From contig JAICND010000028.1 of the NCBI GenBank assembly GCA_025929005.1, forward strand, positions 1-9,825: DNA of 9,825 bases, written 5' to 3'. The notes under the pieces are model-generated. The model did not search any database, was not told where the DNA came from, and saw only the letters and a program-made list of their open reading frames with translations. The position numbers and the translations under genes are program-made. Below, one piece after another: positions 7,091 to 9,825 of this stretch. The DNA is from Acidimicrobiia bacterium (GTDB lineage Bacteria > Actinomycetota > Acidimicrobiia > Spongiisociales > ZC4RG35). The first letter of the stretch is position 1, and every line of letters begins with the position of its first letter.

Positions 7091-7173
7091 CAGAGAGAGA
7101 CCAAGAGACCGACCGCACGGATCCAAACCGACAGCTTGGTGATCTCTGAGTCTCCCTATCTCTGGGTCTCTTG
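7091..7173. repeat. Hairpin and inverted/tandem repeats between convergent genes
   Basis: CAGAGA...ACCAAG (7091-7105) pairs with CTTGGT..TCTCTG (7135-7148), giving a 12-bp interrupted stem with a 29-nt loop. In an alternative pairing, CAAGAGACC (7102-7110) matches GGTCTCTTG (7165-7173) perfectly. The right side also contains two 16-bp tandem copies (7142-7157 and 7158-7173, identical at 12 positions). The first Thr-rich cluster ends at 7088 and trmI ends at 7156 on the other strand, so a two-way transcription stop is plausible. There is no U-tract typical of an intrinsic terminator. Confidence 0.4.
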
Positions 7174-7950
7174 CGTTACGCGCCGCCCTATCACGACAAA
7201 CCCGGTGTGCCCCACCATGCGATGGTCGGGCCGGACCGAGCGTCCCGACACGTTCCAAGTCCTGTGCAGGGTCTCAAAGACCTCGATCTCGGCGAACCCA
7301 CCGGACTCTTCCATCGCCTCGACTGTGGTCTGCACCTGGGGAACCGTCGGCAAGTAGCTACAAAGAATCAGACCCGGTCGTTGCGAAGCGGCCGCCACTT
7401 TGACGATGTGCCACGGCTCAGGCAGATCGAGGATGATCCGATCGACCGGCACTTCGGCGACGACATCCTCTGCCTCTCCAACCCTCAGATCCAAGTTGGG
7501 AGGGACCTCTCCGAGCCACCTGACGATCGTCTTGTGAGCGAGTTCAGCGTGGTCAGGACGGCGCTCAACACTGACGACTCTCCCCCCGGTTCCGACCGCC
7601 CGAAGCAATGCCAGAGTGAGGGCCCCCGAGCCGGTTCCAGCCTCGAGGACGGTCAATCCGGGAGCGACGTCGGCATACATGACAATAGGGCCCATGTCCT
7701 TCGGGTATACGACCTGCGCGCCTCGGGGCATCTTCAACACGAAGTCGACCATGCGAGGTCGGAGGACTAGCAACCTTCCTCCACCGCTCGACGTGACCCG
7801 GATGCCCGGTTCGGACCCGATGAGGTCGGCGTGGGGAACCATGCCCAGGTGGTAATGAAACACTCCCCCCTCCTGCAGGCGGATGAGGTAGTGACGACCC
7901 TTGCCATCGACGAGTAGCGCGGTCTCCCCCGATCGCAAAGGTCCGGTCAT
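7156..7950 (-). CDS. trmI: tRNA (adenine-58-N1) methyltransferase TrmI
   Basis: SAM-dependent enzyme of 264 aa that makes m1A58 in the tRNA T-loop. The N-terminal beta domain (about 1-65) is followed by YPKDMGPIVMYADVAPG (82-98), SAM motif I VLEAGTGSGALTLAL (101-115), an acidic motif SVERR (127-131), the catalytic-region motif DLPEPW (175-180), and the conserved C-terminal RPDHRMVGHTGF (240-251). The last two are diagnostic of the family. ATG at 7950 overlaps the ttuA stop as ATGA. An upstream ATG at 8037 would run back into ttuA in another frame and add unrelated residues, so it was not used. In Mycobacterium tuberculosis the homologue (Rv2118c) also lies close to mpa. Here it is the last gene of the ttuB-ttuA operon, which makes the neighbouring T-loop modification. 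Confidence 0.95.
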   Translation of the reverse strand: MTGPLRSGETALLVDGKGRHYLIRLQEGGVFHYHLGMVPHADLIGSEPGIRVTSSGGGRLLVLRPRMVDFVLKMPRGAQVVYPKDMGPIVMYADVAPGLTVLEAGTGSGALTLALLRAVGTGGRVVSVERRPDHAELAHKTIVRWLGEVPPNLDLRVGEAEDVVAEVPVDRIILDLPEPWHIVKVAAASQRPGLILCSYLPTVPQVQTTVEAMEESGGFAEIEVFETLHRTWNVSGRSVRPDHRMVGHTGFVVIGRRVTQETQR

Positions 7951-8858
7951 CCATCCTGCCTGCGTGAGATCGTCACCTGCTGGAGCCTGCAAAACGCACA
8001 GACATCTCCAGTTGTAGGTTGCCCGCAGTTCGAGCAAATCCGCAGCGCAATGTCGTCGGACACCTCGAAGAGTGGTGAGCCCCGTTCGAGAAACCCAAAC
8101 AGGAAGTTGGCCTTAATCCCCGGGGATTGTTCCTCGAGTCGGTTGAGCCACTCCTTGTACCGATTGATGGTGTTGCCGGCTGCCATCGGGCATTCCTCGA
8201 CCTCGTAGTCGATGCCGGCGAGGATGGCGTAGGCCGCGGTCTCGCGCTCGGCGACTCGTATGAGCGGTTTCACCTTCTTGCACAACCCGTCCTCGGTGGA
8301 AGGGAGCACTGGATGCTGGCGACCCAGGTACTCGACGTTCCAGCCGAGCACGTTGGAGAAGAGCGTGGCCGCCTCATCGTCGAGGTTGTGCCCCATCACC
8401 AAGACGTCATACCCACGCTCGGCGGCCACTTTGTTCAGTGAGTATCTCTTCGACAGGCCACAGGCGGAGCACGGCGTCCTGTGCGAAGCGGCGGCGGCCT
8501 CTGGAACTGCAAAGCCGTACTCCACAGTCAGGTCGACCACTTCGAGTCTGAGGTTTCGGGTCAGCGCAAACCTTTGTGAAAGCGTCAAGCTCTCGGAGCT
8601 GTACTCGCCGATCCCCAGATGCAGGTAGACCCCGTCAACCCGGTAGCCGAGCCCCGTCAGGATGTCCCATAGAGCCAGGGAGTCTTTGCCTCCCGATACC
8701 CCCAGGACGAGCCGATCATCGGACCCAAACATTTTGTAGTCGTCGATGGTCCGCTCGACCTGTCGGCGAACATGCTCGAGGAAGTGCGAGCGGCAGAAGT
8801 TGGCGTTGTGGCGCCTCACGGCGATGACCGCTTTACCCCGACACACCCGGCACTTCAA
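7947..8858 (-). CDS. ttuA: tRNA-5-methyluridine(54) 2-sulfurtransferase TtuA
   Basis: PP-loop thiolase of 303 aa that uses ATP and sulfur carried by TtuB to turn m5U54 of tRNA into 2-thioribothymidine. There is an N-terminal zinc finger (Cys3, Cys6, Cys22, His25), a PP-loop SGGKDS (55-60), and the cluster-binding/catalytic cysteines Cys130, Cys133 (TPCSACGLSKRY) and Cys223 (EECP). These match the Cys130/133/222 set of Thermus TtuA as I recall it. GHNLDDEAA follows at 157-165. A C-terminal zinc finger has Cys275, Cys278, Cys287 and Cys290 (CSNCGQPTTGDVCAFC). HLGIGEYS is also as in Thermus. The TtcA family lacks the paired zinc fingers. The start is TTG 8858, supported by SD GGAGG 5 nt upstream; the next in-frame start would delete the zinc finger. 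It lies 1 nt after ttuB and overlaps trmI by 4 nt. Confidence 0.94.
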   Translation of the reverse strand: MKCRVCRGKAVIAVRRHNANFCRSHFLEHVRRQVERTIDDYKMFGSDDRLVLGVSGGKDSLALWDILTGLGYRVDGVYLHLGIGEYSSESLTLSQRFALTRNLRLEVVDLTVEYGFAVPEAAAASHRTPCSACGLSKRYSLNKVAAERGYDVLVMGHNLDDEAATLFSNVLGWNVEYLGRQHPVLPSTEDGLCKKVKPLIRVAERETAAYAILAGIDYEVEECPMAAGNTINRYKEWLNRLEEQSPGIKANFLFGFLERGSPLFEVSDDIALRICSNCGQPTTGDVCAFCRLQQVTISRRQDG

Positions 8859-8859
8859 G

Positions 8860-9054
8860 TCACCCTCCTGAGATCACGGGACGCAACTCGAGCACGTCCT
8901 CGTCGGAGACCGGTTCGTCGGAGGTCACCAGCTCGCCGGACTTGATCACCAGATACGACTCGGGCACGAGCTCAAGCCTCCGAAAGACTTCGGCGACTCG
9001 TCGAACCCCTTCTAGTTCCACTTCGCGCCTCGGGTTGCGGAGGATCACCTTCAT
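8860..9054 (-). CDS. ttuB: Ubiquitin-like sulfur carrier TtuB
   Basis: Beta-grasp (MoaD/ThiS/ubiquitin-like) protein of 64 aa. The sequence MKVILRNPRREVELEG, the middle segment PESYLVIKSGELVTSDEPVSDEDVLEL and the end PVISGG follow the Thermus TtuB pattern closely. In Thermus the C-terminal Gly is activated by the E1-like enzyme TtuC, turned into a thiocarboxylate and used by TtuA as the sulfur donor. The same protein is also reported to be conjugated to lysines of other proteins. Other candidates would be ThiS or MoaD, but the position directly before ttuA settles the assignment. ATG at 9054 overlaps the stop of the 31-codon gene as ATGA. There is no SD, so translation probably depends on coupling. 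TtuC is not in the window. Confidence 0.92.
   Translation of the reverse strand: MKVILRNPRREVELEGVRRVAEVFRRLELVPESYLVIKSGELVTSDEPVSDEDVLELRPVISGG
8864..8868 (-). promoter_or_regulatory. Shine-Dalgarno of ttuA inside ttuB
   Basis: GGAGG lies 5 nt before the TTG start of ttuA. It is formed by the GGA GGG codons for the C-terminal Gly-Gly of TtuB, the residues activated as thiocarboxylate. It compensates for the weak TTG start codon and decides that start. Confidence 0.75.
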
Positions 9055-9146
9055 TGAAAGAGAGTTAGCACGGAGCCAACCAAGCCCAACACCAGACCGA
9101 TGATCACCACCCAGGCGACCACCTGAACCATCCGCCGATCCCTCAT
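9051..9146 (-). CDS. Membrane micropeptide, 31 aa
   Basis: A short gene easily missed. The product begins MRDRRMVQVVAWVVIIGLVL and ends LTLFQ: a basic N-terminus followed by a single hydrophobic helix (about 7-29). Its ATG overlaps the stop of the gene before it as ATGA, and its stop overlaps the ttuB ATG as ATGA, so it fills the 88-bp gap exactly and continues the overlap pattern of the operon. GAGG lies 11 nt upstream. The layout (31 residues, Arg-rich start, one helix) resembles the Firmicutes stressosome anchor Prli42 in general form, but the match is only architectural and I make no functional claim. It probably also serves to carry ribosomes to ttuB. Confidence 0.75.
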   Translation of the reverse strand: MRDRRMVQVVAWVVIIGLVLGLVGSVLTLFQ

Positions 9147-9424
9147 CGATTCCGTTTCCTCGATGGAACCCGCTTCTTGCGCCACTCGACCTGGTCGGCG
9201 AGGTCGTCGGGCACGACGATCTTCTCCGTGTCGCGACGGCCCGTTCTGATCAGCAATGCCTGATCCTTGCGGAGGACCCGTCGGTAGACCAGCTTCCGGG
9301 AACCCTTCTCTCTCCTCCAGAGGGAGTAGGCCACTATCGCCACGCCGGTGAAGAGTGTCCGCTGATCGCCGGTCCGCAGGCCGCGCAAGGTCCTGGAGAT
9401 CCCCCGGGTTGTGTCACCCGTCAT
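9143..9424 (-). CDS. Small very basic protein with a short hydrophobic segment
   Basis: 93 aa, family not recognised. Residues 23-36 (TLFTGVAIVAYSLW) form a short hydrophobic helix that may insert in or lie on the membrane. The rest is rich in Arg and Lys (REKGSRKLVYRRVLRK, and the tail VEWRKKRVPSRKRNR), which would stay in the cytoplasm and could touch nucleic acid or lipid head groups. ATG at 9424 overlaps the stop of the preceding gene as ATGA; GGAGG lies 10 nt upstream. Its stop overlaps the 31-codon gene in the same way. The place in a chain of overlapping genes shows it is expressed with ttuB-ttuA-trmI, but says little about function. Confidence 0.75.
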   Translation of the reverse strand: MTGDTTRGISRTLRGLRTGDQRTLFTGVAIVAYSLWRREKGSRKLVYRRVLRKDQALLIRTGRRDTEKIVVPDDLADQVEWRKKRVPSRKRNR

Positions 9425-9615
9425 ATTCGATAGACCTCCACGACCGCACGGCCGCTGCGAGACTTGCGGCGTCCCATAAGGTAGGTGATTCCCGCCAAAG
9501 CCAGCACCGCTACTCCCGCCAAAACCGCGGTGTTCTTGACGGCGTCCTTCGTCTCGTTGACAGCCTCCGTGATATCTCTCGCCTTGGCTTCGAGGTCAGC
9601 TGTGGTGATCGTCAC
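9421..9615 (-). CDS. Small single-TM membrane protein
   Basis: 64 aa. A polar, amphipathic N-terminal helix (about 5-27, LEAKARDITEAVNETKDAVK) is followed by one TM helix (29-47) and a basic tail GRRKSRSGRAVVEVYRI. The layout recalls the many small actinobacterial envelope proteins found beside holin-like genes (DUF3618-type), but I cannot assign it. GTG at 9615 is well supported by SD GGAGG (9627-9623) with 7-nt spacing. The gene overlaps the one before it by 20 nt, and its stop overlaps the next start as ATGA. Confidence 0.75.
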   Translation of the reverse strand: MTITTADLEAKARDITEAVNETKDAVKNTAVLAGVAVLALAGITYLMGRRKSRSGRAVVEVYRI

Positions 9616-9825
9616 TCGACATCCTCCATGCGATTAGTGCGGCCGCCCCCCCGGCGCCAAGAGCGGTAAAGAGCCTTGCCCCGACCGCCCACCACTGGGT
9701 GTCGGGGAGCAAGCGTCTGAGCAGGGCAAACACGCCCAACGTCAGCAGCACGGCAGCAAAGCTGAACAGCACCGCCGCCCCCAGGCTCATGCCAGCGAAT
9801 TTGCCGAGCCTCTTGGCAGGCTCGA
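9596..9825 (-). CDS. Two-helix membrane protein, 5' end outside the window
   Basis: 75 C-terminal codons are visible. The frame stays open from the internal ATG at 9790 to the window edge (EPAKRLGKFAG precedes that Met) and the ATG has no SD, so the gene very probably starts outside the window. Two hydrophobic helices (about codons 10-35 and 46-66 of the visible part) are separated by RRLLPDTQWWAVGAR. The tail is SSDDHHS. A basic/amphipathic lead into two TM helices is the form of small actinobacterial holin-like or DUF1469-like envelope proteins, but the match is general. It is the first visible gene of the operon that ends with trmI. Confidence 0.7.
   Translation of the reverse strand, partial: EPAKRLGKFAGMSLGAAVLFSFAAVLLTLGVFALLRRLLPDTQWWAVGARLFTALGAGGAAALIAWRMSSDDHHS
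9623..9627 (-). promoter_or_regulatory. Shine-Dalgarno of the single-TM protein gene
   Basis: GGAGG lies 7 nt before GTG 9615, inside the last codons of the preceding gene. It explains the 20-nt overlap and fixes the start. Confidence 0.65.

Noticed and set aside
7171..7770. 199-codon plus-strand frame antisense to trmI
   Set aside because: Covered by trmI motifs on the other strand; no independent support.
7951..8037. 29-codon N-terminal extension of trmI
   Set aside because: It lies inside ttuA, over its C-terminal zinc finger, and has no TrmI-like residues. ATG 7950 gives the usual ATGA overlap and family length.
1..9825. tRNA or rRNA genes, CRISPR arrays, insertion sequences, att sites
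   Set aside because: None seen by eye: no cloverleaf-like sequence, no regularly spaced repeats, no transposase or integrase motifs. The only repeats are Thr-codon tracts and the 7091-7173 hairpin.

Overview
The window is GC-rich and looks like a piece of an actinobacterial chromosome. The order arc-dop-pup-prcB-prcA is the Pup-proteasome locus characteristic of Actinobacteria. The threonine-rich linkers of the central membrane proteins, together with the TtuA/TtuB pair, suggest a deep-branching lineage, perhaps Acidimicrobiia and perhaps thermophilic or of thermophilic ancestry. That placement is inference; no marker gene in the window settles it.

Region 1 (1-4219, minus strand) is the proteasome operon. 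Transcription runs from high to low coordinates: arc/mpa (ring ATPase with a C-terminal GQYL), dop (depupylase), pup (62 aa, ending in GGE), prcB (20S beta subunit with propeptide), and the first 11 codons of prcA, which is cut by the window edge. The genes abut or overlap by 1-4 nt. Substrates tagged with Pup bind the Arc coiled coil, are unfolded and enter the PrcA/PrcB chamber, while Dop removes Pup. The Pup ligase gene pafA is not visible.

Region 2 (4220-4598) is a divergent intergenic region with a plausible arc promoter, followed on the plus strand by a small single-cluster ferredoxin.

Region 3 (4655-7088, plus strand) holds genes for Thr-rich envelope proteins I cannot assign to a family. 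The first two reading frames lie in the same frame and are separated by a single TAA that interrupts a predicted coiled coil. They may be one gene broken or regulated by a stop codon. The third encodes an anchored protein with a Thr linker and a small globular domain. A convergent hairpin/repeat region (7091-7173) follows.

Region 4 (7156-9825, minus strand) is a tightly overlapping operon. From its 5' side it holds a two-helix membrane protein (cut by the window edge), two small single-helix or basic membrane proteins, a 31-residue membrane micropeptide, ttuB (ubiquitin-like sulfur carrier ending in GG), ttuA (tRNA U54 2-thiolase) and trmI (tRNA m1A58 methyltransferase). TtuB, TtuA and TrmI together would modify neighbouring positions 54 and 58 of the tRNA T-loop, a modification set best known from Thermus.

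The most notable point is that two unrelated ubiquitin-like modifiers, Pup and TtuB, lie within about 8 kb, next to the proteasome and its ATPase.
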